A DNA stretch of 64,000 nucleotides from Thermosediminibacteraceae bacterium (GTDB lineage: Bacteria; Bacillota; Thermosediminibacteria; Thermosediminibacterales; Thermosediminibacteraceae). Where the stretch lies: NCBI GenBank assembly GCA_021890755.1, contig JAKKUQ010000006.1, forward strand, positions 1 through 64,000. The letters are read 5' to 3'. Below, in pieces: positions 49,795 to 58,422 of the stretch (positions are counted from its first letter, which is position 1; each line of letters starts with the position of its first letter). Under the pieces are notes generated by a model. The model was not told where the DNA came from. It searched no databases and saw only the letters and a program-made list of their open reading frames with translations. The translations under genes were made by a program, and so were the position numbers.

Positions 49795-51882
49795 GTGGAA
49801 TCTAAAATAATAGAAAAAAGATTACACATATTTACTTGGATTACGGTGGGCGTATTCCTTTTTTTGAGTATTGGACTTTTCATGCTCCAAATAGTCCACG
49901 GTGCCGAGTACGAAAAGCTTGCACAAGAAAATAGAATAAGAATCGTGCCGGTGACAGCACCCAGGGGTGGCTTTAAGGATAGGAACGGGAAAGAATTGGT
50001 GAACAGCAAACCTAGTTATACGGTTTCATATATGAATGTCAACTCAACGCCTGAAGAACAGGAAAGGGTATTTCAAACTTTAAGCGAGATTTTAAATATT
50101 CCGAGAATTACCCATGTGGTCAAAGAAAGGTATATAGTGGGCGAAAATGGAGTGGTGGAGCTTGAAAAACTCCCGCTTTGTGATGTAAACAATGATGGGA
50201 AAGTTGATGATGGCGATATTCAAGTAGTCGACGAAAAGACCGGAAAGAGCGTTGAAGTGATAAATTTTGAAGCAGCTACCGGAAAAATAAAACTAGATGC
50301 GCCTCAGGGTACAGCAGTTCTTATCTCTTATTCTTATGACACCTTCAAGAACAAAATCATGGACCTGGGGTATAAAAAATACATGCCTGTTAGACTGAAA
50401 ACCAATGTAGACATGGAGACAGTGGCCAAAATAGAAGAAAGGCGCCTGCCAGGTGTGTATATCGAAGTGGAGCCCATAAGGAATTATATTTACGGCAGTA
50501 TGGGTGCCCATATATTCGGATATGTGGGAGAGATAAATCAGGAAGAGTTAAAAGTCCTCAGAGATAAAGGGTACAGGCCCGGGGATTTGGTGGGTAAAAC
50601 AGGCCTAGAAAAAGTTTTAGAGCCGTATCTAAAAGGCGAAAATGGCGGGCGGCAGGTGGAGGTTACCGCTACAGGAAAGCCCATCCGTACTCTTGGGGAA
50701 AAACCAGCGGTGCCGGGAGCTACAGTTAATCTTACCATCGATGCGAAGCTGCAGCAGGTGGCAGAACAGGCTTTGCAGGAGCAGCTAATAAAACTCCAGA
50801 CGGACAAGAGAAATCCCTTACCCAATGCAAAAAGGGGAGCTGTGGTCGTGCTAAACGTCAAAACAGGAGAAGTACTCGCTATGGCAAGCGTGCCCAGTTT
50901 CGACCCGAATATGTTTGCCCGAGGCATAACTCAGAAAGAGTGGGAAAGCCTAGCGAACAATCCTTTAAAGCCGATGGTAAATATAGCTATCTCGGAAGTG
51001 TATCCCCCAGGGTCGGTTTTTAAGATGGTTACGGCTACGGCAGCACTGGAAGAAAAGGTTACTGATGAAAAGGAAAAAATTCGCGACCGTGGAGTATACT
51101 GGACTATACTACCGAAAAAGGATTGGAAGCCAGGTGGACATGGCATCGTCGATATGGTAAAAGCCTTAGCTCAGTCTTGCAATATATATTTTTACGAAAT
51201 GGGAAGGCGGCTTGGTATCGATGCAATAGAAAAGTACGCCAGGATGTACGGGCTTGGAAAGCCCACCGGCATAGAACTCCCCGGCGAAAAATCCGGAAAT
51301 GTAGCAAGCAGAGAATACAAGGAAAAAGTTTTCCAAAAAGCGGAAGACAAAATATGGTACCCTGCTGAAACCCTTGACGCAGCGATAGGACAGGGTTACC
51401 ATCAATATACACCTCTACAGATCGCCACTTATATTTCTGCCATTGCCAACGAGGGCTACTGGATGAAGCCCTATCTTGTCAAAAGTATAGTGGACGCCAA
51501 GGGAAACGTCATTTATGAAAGAAAGCCGGAAGTTGCGGGTAAAGTCCCTGTTTCTAAAAAGACTTTTGAAATCATAAAACAGGGGATGAGGGGAGTCGTG
51601 CTTCCTGGCGGAACAGCATACTCAGTGTTTGCTGATTTTCCCGTTTCGCTGGGAGCCAAAACTGGAACGGCTCAGTGGGATATTAAAAAGACTCCTCACG
51701 GCTGGTTTGTAGCTTTCGCTCCTTTTGAAGATCCGGAAGTGGCTGTGGTGGTATTTATAGAGCAAGCAGGATCCGGAGGAGCTACCGGAGGTCCTGTGGT
51801 GAAAGCCATTTTAAGCGCCTACTTTAACTTAGACCAAAAGGTGGAAGACGCTGATAAAGATAATATAGAAGTTACCGAGTAA
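49795..51882 (+). CDS. mrdA: Penicillin-binding protein 2 (class B transpeptidase) with EF-hand insertion
   Basis: This 695-residue elongation transpeptidase has an N-terminal membrane span (17-37), the pedestal domain (PRGGFKDRNGKEL) and the catalytic domain: active-site SVFK after PPG, SCN, and KTGTAQW. Between about residues 112 and 190 is an additional segment carrying DVNNDGKVDDGD (residues 130-141), an EF-hand/dockerin-type calcium loop, followed by a small beta-rich stretch. That loop is not a standard part of PBP2. GTG at 49795 follows AGGGGAG. A terminator follows the gene. Confidence 0.94.
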   Translation: MESKIIEKRLHIFTWITVGVFLFLSIGLFMLQIVHGAEYEKLAQENRIRIVPVTAPRGGFKDRNGKELVNSKPSYTVSYMNVNSTPEEQERVFQTLSEILNIPRITHVVKERYIVGENGVVELEKLPLCDVNNDGKVDDGDIQVVDEKTGKSVEVINFEAATGKIKLDAPQGTAVLISYSYDTFKNKIMDLGYKKYMPVRLKTNVDMETVAKIEERRLPGVYIEVEPIRNYIYGSMGAHIFGYVGEINQEELKVLRDKGYRPGDLVGKTGLEKVLEPYLKGENGGRQVEVTATGKPIRTLGEKPAVPGATVNLTIDAKLQQVAEQALQEQLIKLQTDKRNPLPNAKRGAVVVLNVKTGEVLAMASVPSFDPNMFARGITQKEWESLANNPLKPMVNIAISEVYPPGSVFKMVTATAALEEKVTDEKEKIRDRGVYWTILPKKDWKPGGHGIVDMVKALAQSCNIYFYEMGRRLGIDAIEKYARMYGLGKPTGIELPGEKSGNVASREYKEKVFQKAEDKIWYPAETLDAAIGQGYHQYTPLQIATYISAIANEGYWMKPYLVKSIVDAKGNVIYERKPEVAGKVPVSKKTFEIIKQGMRGVVLPGGTAYSVFADFPVSLGAKTGTAQWDIKKTPHGWFVAFAPFEDPEVAVVVFIEQAGSGGATGGPVVKAILSAYFNLDQKVEDADKDNIEVTE

Positions 51883-51885
51883 TTC

Positions 51886-51917
51886 AAACCAGAATCTTAC
51901 AGATTCTGGTTTTTTTG
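51886..51917 (+). terminator. Terminator between mrdA and minC
   Basis: AAACCAGAATCT (51886-51897) pairs with AGATTCTGGTTT (51901-51912) around TAC, then T residues. Confidence 0.9.
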
Positions 51918-51987
51918 TTGCCTCAAGAAGGAATTGGCTCTTTTTTGAAGAATATTGATAGAAGACGAGGCTGCGGAGGGAGCATGA

Positions 51988-52596
51988 ATGAGTCAAAAAA
52001 CGGTGGTAATAAAAGGGACAAAAGATGGAATTTCCATAATTTTACGTCGCCACTCGGATTTTAATACGATAAAAAATTCGATCTTTGAAAAGCTCCAAAA
52101 AGGAGGCGAATTTTTCAGGGGTGGCCAAGCAAGATTACTGGTCAAAGAAGGGTACATAAGCCAGGAGGAAATGGAGCAGCTGGAAATGATGCTCAAGGAG
52201 TTCGGCTTAAACCTCAAAAAGGATCCTCCTTTGTATACCGTTCCTTATCCCAACCCCCCGCAACCAGAGACCCTGGTTCTGAAAAAGACTCTTCGTTCCG
52301 GCCAGAGGATTTCTTACAGTGGCAATGTAGTAATCGTCGGCGACGCCAATCCGGGGAGTGAAATAATAGCGAAAGGAGATATACTGGTTTTTGGAGCATT
52401 GCAGGGTATGGCTCATGCAGGCGCCGATGGAGATGTAAATTCAATAGTAGCAGCATATAGACTCCAGCCAACCCAGCTCAGAATAGCAGATGTTATATCA
52501 AGACCCCCCGAAGGGAAAAACATCATTCCTCAGGTGCCTGAAATTGCCCGTTTAAAAGATGGTGTCATAATTATCGAACCCTTATGCCTACCTTGA
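51988..52596 (+). CDS. minC: Septum site-determining protein MinC
   Basis: This 202-residue MinC blocks FtsZ assembly away from midcell. The N-terminal domain is about residues 1-90, the linker contains YPNPPQPE, and the beta-helical C-terminal domain includes GQRISYSGNVVIVGDANPGS and GDILVFGALQGMAHAG. GCGGAGGGAG precedes the ATG. It heads minCDE. Confidence 0.93.
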   Translation: MSQKTVVIKGTKDGISIILRRHSDFNTIKNSIFEKLQKGGEFFRGGQARLLVKEGYISQEEMEQLEMMLKEFGLNLKKDPPLYTVPYPNPPQPETLVLKKTLRSGQRISYSGNVVIVGDANPGSEIIAKGDILVFGALQGMAHAGADGDVNSIVAAYRLQPTQLRIADVISRPPEGKNIIPQVPEIARLKDGVIIIEPLCLP

Positions 52597-52627
52597 CGAC
52601 GTTTAAATTTGGACAGGAGGGGAAGTA

Positions 52628-53434
52628 ATGGGTCAGGTAATTGTAATTACTTCTGGAAAAGGTGGAGTGGGGAAAACTACCACTACCGCCAATATAGGGA
52701 CCGGTCTTGCACTATTAAAGCACAGGAAAGTGGTGATGATAGACGCCGACATCGGCCTTAGAAATCTCGATGTGGTTATGGGCTTGGAGAACCGCATAGT
52801 GTATGACCTGGTAGATGTAGTGCAGGGGGTATGCAGGCTAAAACAGGCTTTGATAAGGGACAAGCGCTTTGAAAACCTTTACCTTTTGCCCGCTGCCCAG
52901 ACGAAAGATAAAAATGCAGTATCTCCAGAGCAGATGAAGAACCTTTGTGAGCAGCTAAGGGAAGACTTTGATTATGTGCTGGTGGACTGCCCCGCCGGTA
53001 TAGAGCAAGGATTTAAAAATGCCATAGCCGGAGCCGACAAGGCTATCATCGTTACAACGCCAGAAGTTTCTGCCGTACGCGATGCCGACAGGGTCATAGG
53101 CCTTTTGGAAGCTGAAGGATTAAATGAGCCCCAGCTAATTATTAACCGTATAAGGCCCGATATGGTCAAACGTGGCGATATGATGGATATAGATGATATC
53201 ATAGATATCCTTGCCATAGACCTTTTGGGCGTCATTCCGGAAGATGAGAGGATAGTGATTTCTACCAACCGCGGTGAGCCGGCAGTAGCAGACGAAAACT
53301 CAAAAGCAGGGCAGGCTTACCGAAATATCGCTCGCCGGTTAGAGGGAGAAAATATACCGATAATGTCCCTGGATGTAGAACCGACTTTGATGGAGAGGAT
53401 AAAAATGTTGTTTGGTTTAAGATCAAGAAGGTAG
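52628..53434 (+). CDS. minD: Septum site-determining protein MinD
   Basis: This 268-residue ParA-family ATPase recruits MinC to the membrane. It shows the deviant Walker A SGKGGVGKTTT, the VMIDADIGLRNLDVVMGLE block and a C-terminal amphipathic membrane helix (MERIKMLFGLRSRR). GGACAGGAGGGG precedes the ATG. Confidence 0.97.
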   Translation: MGQVIVITSGKGGVGKTTTTANIGTGLALLKHRKVVMIDADIGLRNLDVVMGLENRIVYDLVDVVQGVCRLKQALIRDKRFENLYLLPAAQTKDKNAVSPEQMKNLCEQLREDFDYVLVDCPAGIEQGFKNAIAGADKAIIVTTPEVSAVRDADRVIGLLEAEGLNEPQLIINRIRPDMVKRGDMMDIDDIIDILAIDLLGVIPEDERIVISTNRGEPAVADENSKAGQAYRNIARRLEGENIPIMSLDVEPTLMERIKMLFGLRSRR

Positions 53435-53449
53435 GGGGAGGGGGGCTAA

Positions 53450-53734
53450 ATGATGGATTTTCTAAGACTTTTCGGCAGGGAAGATGTATCCAGCAAGGAT
53501 ATAGCAAAAGAGAGGCTAAGGTTAATTTTAGTCCATGATAGGGCCAACGTTTCCCCGCAATTCCTTGAGATGATAAAGAGCCAGATAATAAACATAATTT
53601 CTGATTACGTTGATATAGAGGAAGAGGGGCTTGAAGTTAAACTCACCAGGATGAAAAAGGGAGAAGAAATAACAGTTCCGGCGCTGGTAGCCAACATTCC
53701 CATTAAAAGGATAAAGCACGTTGCTCGTGTGTAA
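53450..53734 (+). CDS. minE: Cell division topological specificity factor MinE
   Basis: This 94-residue MinE has an N-terminal membrane-targeting helix (MDFLRLFG), the MinD-contact segment SKDIAKERLRLILVHDRA and a C-terminal dimer domain. Presence of MinE, absent from Bacillus, means oscillating Min positioning. Two adjacent ATGs (53450, 53453) follow GGGGGAGGGGG. Confidence 0.94.
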   Translation: MMDFLRLFGREDVSSKDIAKERLRLILVHDRANVSPQFLEMIKSQIINIISDYVDIEEEGLEVKLTRMKKGEEITVPALVANIPIKRIKHVARV

Positions 53735-53756
53735 AAAGGAGGAAAAAAATCTTTAA

Positions 53757-55520
53757 ATGAGCCGTGAAGTGTTTGCCCTTGATATCGGTACTAGAACTGT
53801 AGTAGGTGTAGTTTTGCACAAAGAAGGCAGAGACATCGTAATAAAAGACTATGAGGTTCTGGAGCATGAAACAAGGGCGATGTATAGCGGCCAGATCCAC
53901 GATGTAGAAGTTGTTGCAGGATGCGTGCGCCGGCTTAAAGATACGCTAGAAAAAAGGTTGGGGTACAAGCTAGATAAAGCGGCAGTAGCTGCAGCAGGAA
54001 GAGTTTTAATCACAGTACAAACGAGGGCGGAAAAAAAGATATCTCCTTTTAAGGAAATTGACGTCAATGATATCAAGAGTTTAGAGGCGGACGCTTTGGG
54101 AAAAGCAATTAAAGCGGTTTCAGGAAAGAGCACCAGAGAAGCATTTTTAGACTATCACTGCGTGGGATACAGCGTAATTAAGTCGTACCTCGAGGGTGAC
54201 CCCATGGAAAATCTTTTGGGGCAAAAAGGCAGGAGTATCGCGGTAGACATCGTAGCTACTTTCCTTCCGCGTTCAGTGGTAGAAAGTCTCATTACAGTTT
54301 TGAAAAGATGCGAATTGGATCTTGACAGTATCACTCTGGAACCCATAGCTGCGAGTATCATTGCGATTCCTCCGAGCATGAGGAAGTTGAATATCGCTTT
54401 GATAGATATAGGTGCCGGTACTTCGGATATAGCTATCTCAAGGGATGGGAGTATTTTCGCTTACGGTATGGTTCCAATGGCGGGGGATGAAATAACTGAA
54501 AAAATATGCGAAGCTTTCCTCCTTGATTTTCCGGAAGGAGAAAGGGTAAAAAGAGAACTTTTGACCCGAACTAGCATAGAGTTTACAGATATATTGGGGT
54601 TTCAAAGATGTCTGGAATCACGAGAAATCATAGATGCCGTAAAAGAGGCGGTTTGGAATCTTTCGGCGAAAATAGCAGAAAAGATTTTGGAACTTAACGG
54701 CAAACCTCCTGCGGCGGTGCTTTGCATCGGAGGAGGAAGTTTACTCCCGGGCTTACAGGAGGCTATAGCAGCGAATCTGGAGATACCACAAGAAAGAGTA
54801 GGAATAAAAAATTTGGAATCAATTCAGTTTGTAAAGGGGGCAGGGGGCAGTTTATCGGGGCCTTTTGCTGTAACGCCGGTGGGAATAGGCGTTAATGCGC
54901 TAGAGGGTACAACTTTGTCCTTCAGTAAGTTTTGCGTGAACGAAGAAGTCGTTCACGTGCTGGGGAAAGATAAACCTACCGTATTTCAGGTTTTAATTCA
55001 AGCAGGGTTTCCTTCATCCCGTATTTTAGGCCTCCCCGGTCCAGCCCTTACCTTCGAGCTAAACGGCGAACTCAAGGTGGTTCCGGGCAAACTTGGTCAA
55101 CCTGCGGTTATAACCGTGGATGGACACGTGGCTGGTCTTGATGACCCGGTAGAAGACGGTTCAAAAATCGTAATTGAAGAAGCAAAACCCGGTGCACCAG
55201 GTCGGGCTAAAGTGGCTGATTTTATAAGCGATGAGTACAGGACAGAAATTTACGTCAATGGTCGAAAGATGCAGATAGAACCTCAGATAACGATTAATGG
55301 CAAAAAGGCAGATCCAGAGGATGAAATAATTGATGATTCTTCGGTGGTGATTAAAAAGCCAGAGCTAATTGTGAACGATATTTTTAATATAATAGATTTC
55401 GATTTAAAAGGGATGCCAGGTTATTTAGAAATAAAGGTAAACGGTCAGCCGGCAACTTTAACCACACCATTAAATGACGGTGATTCAGTAGAACTTGGAT
55501 GGAAAAATATACATGAATAA
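53757..55520 (+). CDS. FtsA-like actin-fold protein with long C-terminal extension
   Basis: This 587-residue protein begins with an FtsA/PilM-like actin fold: FALDIGTRTVVGVV, VDIVATFLPRSVVESL, ALIDIGAGTSDIAIS and LCIGGGSLLPGL. Canonical FtsA is about 400-420 residues. Here about 200 more residues follow from about 390, rich in short beta strands and internal repeats of the type 'ngkp-dD-s-v-i' (VEDGSKIVI, IIDDSSVVI, LNDGDSVEL), without an FtsA-type amphipathic tail. AAGGAGG lies 14 bases before the ATG. It sits between minE and rodA, so a role in division or elongation is likely but unproven. Confidence 0.82.
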   Translation: MSREVFALDIGTRTVVGVVLHKEGRDIVIKDYEVLEHETRAMYSGQIHDVEVVAGCVRRLKDTLEKRLGYKLDKAAVAAAGRVLITVQTRAEKKISPFKEIDVNDIKSLEADALGKAIKAVSGKSTREAFLDYHCVGYSVIKSYLEGDPMENLLGQKGRSIAVDIVATFLPRSVVESLITVLKRCELDLDSITLEPIAASIIAIPPSMRKLNIALIDIGAGTSDIAISRDGSIFAYGMVPMAGDEITEKICEAFLLDFPEGERVKRELLTRTSIEFTDILGFQRCLESREIIDAVKEAVWNLSAKIAEKILELNGKPPAAVLCIGGGSLLPGLQEAIAANLEIPQERVGIKNLESIQFVKGAGGSLSGPFAVTPVGIGVNALEGTTLSFSKFCVNEEVVHVLGKDKPTVFQVLIQAGFPSSRILGLPGPALTFELNGELKVVPGKLGQPAVITVDGHVAGLDDPVEDGSKIVIEEAKPGAPGRAKVADFISDEYRTEIYVNGRKMQIEPQITINGKKADPEDEIIDDSSVVIKKPELIVNDIFNIIDFDLKGMPGYLEIKVNGQPATLTTPLNDGDSVELGWKNIHE

Positions 55521-55557
55521 ATTACTGTTCAAAGGCATTTAAGGATACTTTGAACTG

Positions 55558-55566
55558 TGGTATAAT
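55558..55566 (+). promoter_or_regulatory. Extended -10 promoter before rodA
   Basis: TGG-TATAAT is an extended -10 element 30 bases upstream of rodA. The -35 is weak (TTTAA-like near 55538). Confidence 0.5.
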
Positions 55567-55595
55567 GGTAAACGGATTCTCGGGGGAGGCTTTGT

Positions 55596-56690
55596 ATGGA
55601 TCCGAAGCTTTTAAGATATCTCGATTATAGACTTATAACCGTAATTGTACTTATAACAATTTTGAGCATACTGACTATAAGCAGTGCTACCCATGCTACT
55701 GCCCCTGGGGGAAGTTTCCATTATACCAAAATGCAGATTATTTGGTTTCTCCTGGGCCTTGTGGCAATGGCGATTATATTAATGATCGACTACCATACCA
55801 TCAGTATGCTGTCTAACGCTATATATATCGTCAATTTGATTTTCCTGGTTATAGTGCTATTTCTGGGTAGAACCACGATGGGTGCGCAGCGCTGGATACC
55901 CATAGGGTCTTTTGGCTTTCAGCCTTCAGAATTCAGCAAACTTGCAATTATCATTACACTGGCAAGGTTCCTGGACAAAAAGAAAGTCGAGAATTTGAAG
56001 GATTTGATTCAAGTATTCATACACGTTGGAATTCCGATGCTGCTTATTATGAAACAACCTGATCTTGGCACATCTTTGGTATTGCTGGCGATTATGTTTG
56101 GCATGCTCTTCGTATCAGGAGTAAGCGTAAAGCTGCTGTTGGGAACGGTAGCAGCAGGAATAGCTGCACTTCCAGTTTTTTGGCAGTTTTTACACGATTA
56201 TCAGAAAATGAGGATCCTGATATTTTTGAACCCCAATCTTGATCCTCTGGGGTTCGGATATCACGTAATTCAATCGAAAATTGCCATAGGTTCCGGCCGG
56301 ATTTTGGGAAAAGGCCTTTTTCAGGGGACCCAGAACCAACTCGATTTCATACCCGAACAGCAGACCGACTTTATATTTGCAGTCTTGGGTGAAGAGCTAG
56401 GGTTTATAGGCGGAATGCTTCTTTTGCTGCTTTTTTTCATCTTGATATACCGCACCATTCAAATAGCGTTCAGAGCACGAAATGCTCTTGGTACTTATAT
56501 GGCTGCAGGTGTTGCTTCAATGTGGATTTTCCAGGTGCTTGTGAACGTGGGAATGACTATGGGACTCATGCCGGTAACGGGTATACCCCTGCCGTTTATG
56601 AGCTACGGGGGCAGTTCGTTTTTAATGAACATGATGGCTGTCGGCCTGGTCCTTAATATAGGGATGCGAAGACAAAAGATTCTGTTTTAA
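55596..56690 (+). CDS. rodA: Rod-shape SEDS glycosyltransferase RodA
   Basis: This 364-residue SEDS peptidoglycan polymerase has ten membrane spans. The family features are GAQRWIPIGSFGFQPSEF, PDLGTSLV, FIPEQQTDFIFAVLGEELG and PLPFMSYGGSSF. CGGGGGAGG precedes the ATG. It would pair with the PBP2 encoded upstream. RodA rather than FtsW is favoured by its position with mreBCD and mrdA. Confidence 0.92.
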   Translation: MDPKLLRYLDYRLITVIVLITILSILTISSATHATAPGGSFHYTKMQIIWFLLGLVAMAIILMIDYHTISMLSNAIYIVNLIFLVIVLFLGRTTMGAQRWIPIGSFGFQPSEFSKLAIIITLARFLDKKKVENLKDLIQVFIHVGIPMLLIMKQPDLGTSLVLLAIMFGMLFVSGVSVKLLLGTVAAGIAALPVFWQFLHDYQKMRILIFLNPNLDPLGFGYHVIQSKIAIGSGRILGKGLFQGTQNQLDFIPEQQTDFIFAVLGEELGFIGGMLLLLLFFILIYRTIQIAFRARNALGTYMAAGVASMWIFQVLVNVGMTMGLMPVTGIPLPFMSYGGSSFLMNMMAVGLVLNIGMRRQKILF

Positions 56691-56804
56691 TTGGCCAGGG
56701 GCACTAAATTTTTCCCGTCCCTGGCTATTTATTTTTGTTAATGTAATAAACGAGCCCTCCCTGCAATAGATATATATCAAGAATTTCATCGGGAGGGGTA
56801 ACCA

Positions 56805-57509
56805 GTGTGGTGGCAGAAGGAAATTGATCCTTACTCCCAGTATTACACAAGTTCTGGCGAAAAGAGCAGGGAAGGTTTTATAAGCCTTAAAAAGGTTATA
56901 ATTTCTCTTGTTATACTCTGTGCAGTGCTCTTGATGAAAAAAGTAAATTTTCCGTTGTCTTCTATGGTTCTTACTAGAGTAAATCAAGCTTTAACCTACG
57001 AAATGGATTTAACAAAACTGCAGGATACCATTAAAAACTTTAACCTATTAAAAGAAGAACTTCCTGCATTCAAAAGCATTATTAGAGATGAAGCTCCTAA
57101 GCTTTCTTCAAGTGGTATGATAGCGCCCGTTCACGGAAAGGTAACATCGCGGTTCGGACAAAGATTTCATCCCCTCCTGAAAGTAGAGCGGATGCATAAC
57201 GGCATTGATATAGAACAGGTGGAGGGTACACCGGTGAAAGCTGCTGGCGACGGTACGGTGATGCTGGCAGCAGAGGATGCGGAACTGGGGCGGATCGTCA
57301 AAATAAGGCATGATGGGGATGTGGTGACAGTATATGCCCACCTTAAAGACGTTTACGTAAAGATCGGGGATAAGGTAAACCAGGGACAAATTATAGGTAC
57401 TGTGGGTAAGACCGGCCTTGCCGAAAAGCCACACCTCCATTTTGAGATATGGGAAAAAGGAGTAGCGGTAAACCCTGAAAAGTGGCTAAAAATTCCTGAA
57501 AAGCCTTAG
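56805..57509 (+). CDS. spoIVFA: SpoIVFA-like M23/LytM-domain protein
   Basis: This 234-residue protein has one membrane span (about residues 29-47) and a C-terminal LytM domain. The zinc-ligand pattern of M23 peptidases is kept: HNGID near residue 127 and HLHFE near residue 212. The GTG at 56805 follows GGGAGGGG. The next gene, 10 bases on, is a SpoIVFB-type protease, so this is probably SpoIVFA, which holds SpoIVFB inactive in the mother cell. It could also be an active endopeptidase because the ligands are intact. Confidence 0.85.
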   Translation: MWWQKEIDPYSQYYTSSGEKSREGFISLKKVIISLVILCAVLLMKKVNFPLSSMVLTRVNQALTYEMDLTKLQDTIKNFNLLKEELPAFKSIIRDEAPKLSSSGMIAPVHGKVTSRFGQRFHPLLKVERMHNGIDIEQVEGTPVKAAGDGTVMLAAEDAELGRIVKIRHDGDVVTVYAHLKDVYVKIGDKVNQGQIIGTVGKTGLAEKPHLHFEIWEKGVAVNPEKWLKIPEKP

Positions 57510-57519
57510 GGGGAGACCT

Positions 57520-58386
57520 ATGGCCTTTTTAATTTCTGGGATAAAAGTAAGGCTGCATTTTTTATTCCTGATGATTTTAGCTGCGGGTCTTGCTGCAGGC
57601 TTTTATGGGGAAGTTGCGGCGGCTCTACTTGCCCTGCTGGTGCATGAGGCATCACATATTTTAGCTGCTCGTATGCTAGGAATTGAAGTGGAGGAATTGG
57701 AACTTTTACCTTTTGGTGGCAGGATGAGCATAAAAGGACTCTACCACTACTCTTTTGAAGCTGAAGTAATGGTTATTCTTGCAGGGCCTTTAGGAAATCT
57801 GAGCCTTGCTGCCATGTTCATAGCCCTGGTGTATCAGAACTTTTTGCCCTGGGATGTGGGATATCTTTTTATCAGGTATCAGCTGGCACTGGGGCTTTTT
57901 AACCTGATTCCCGCCCTGCCACTAGACGGCGGTAGGATATTCATGTTATGGCTGAGCCAGATGGTAAGTTTTATTTCGGCGGTAAGAATTGCGGCAAGAA
58001 TTGGCAGGGCATTGGCGTTTTTTTTGTGGGCTCTATTTTGGGTTGCTGCCATAAAGGGCAATTACAACATGGACTTTCTGATGAGCGGAATTTTCCTTTT
58101 TTTGGCAGCGGCTGAGGAAGAAAAACGGGCTCCCCTGATGTTTTTCAGCTACATGACCCGAAAAAGGGAGAACCTGATGAGAAAAGGATTCCTTCCTGTT
58201 CAGGCTTTAGTAGCTTTTGCTGGAGTACCGGTAAAACAGGTCCTTTATCGCTTAAACCCCCAGAATTTTTATCTCGTTTATGTCGTGGATAGAGGCTGCA
58301 GGTTAAAAAAGTGCTTGACCGAAACGGAACTTTTTGACACTATAATAGACAAAGGATTGGATATAAAGATAGAAGACCTGTTATAA
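57520..58386 (+). CDS. spoIVFB: SpoIVFB-type site-2 protease (M50)
   Basis: This 288-residue intramembrane metalloprotease has HEASH near residue 44 (HExxH) and the third ligand region LFNLIPALPLDGGRI near residue 127, in a six-span core. In sporulating bacteria SpoIVFB releases sigma-K from pro-sigma-K. GGGGGAG precedes the ATG. No CBS domain is obvious in the C-terminal 80 residues. Confidence 0.92.
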   Translation: MAFLISGIKVRLHFLFLMILAAGLAAGFYGEVAAALLALLVHEASHILAARMLGIEVEELELLPFGGRMSIKGLYHYSFEAEVMVILAGPLGNLSLAAMFIALVYQNFLPWDVGYLFIRYQLALGLFNLIPALPLDGGRIFMLWLSQMVSFISAVRIAARIGRALAFFLWALFWVAAIKGNYNMDFLMSGIFLFLAAAEEEKRAPLMFFSYMTRKRENLMRKGFLPVQALVAFAGVPVKQVLYRLNPQNFYLVYVVDRGCRLKKCLTETELFDTIIDKGLDIKIEDLL

Positions 58387-58422
58387 TATAAAGGTATTAA
58401 AAAATACGAGGAGGCATAAGTC

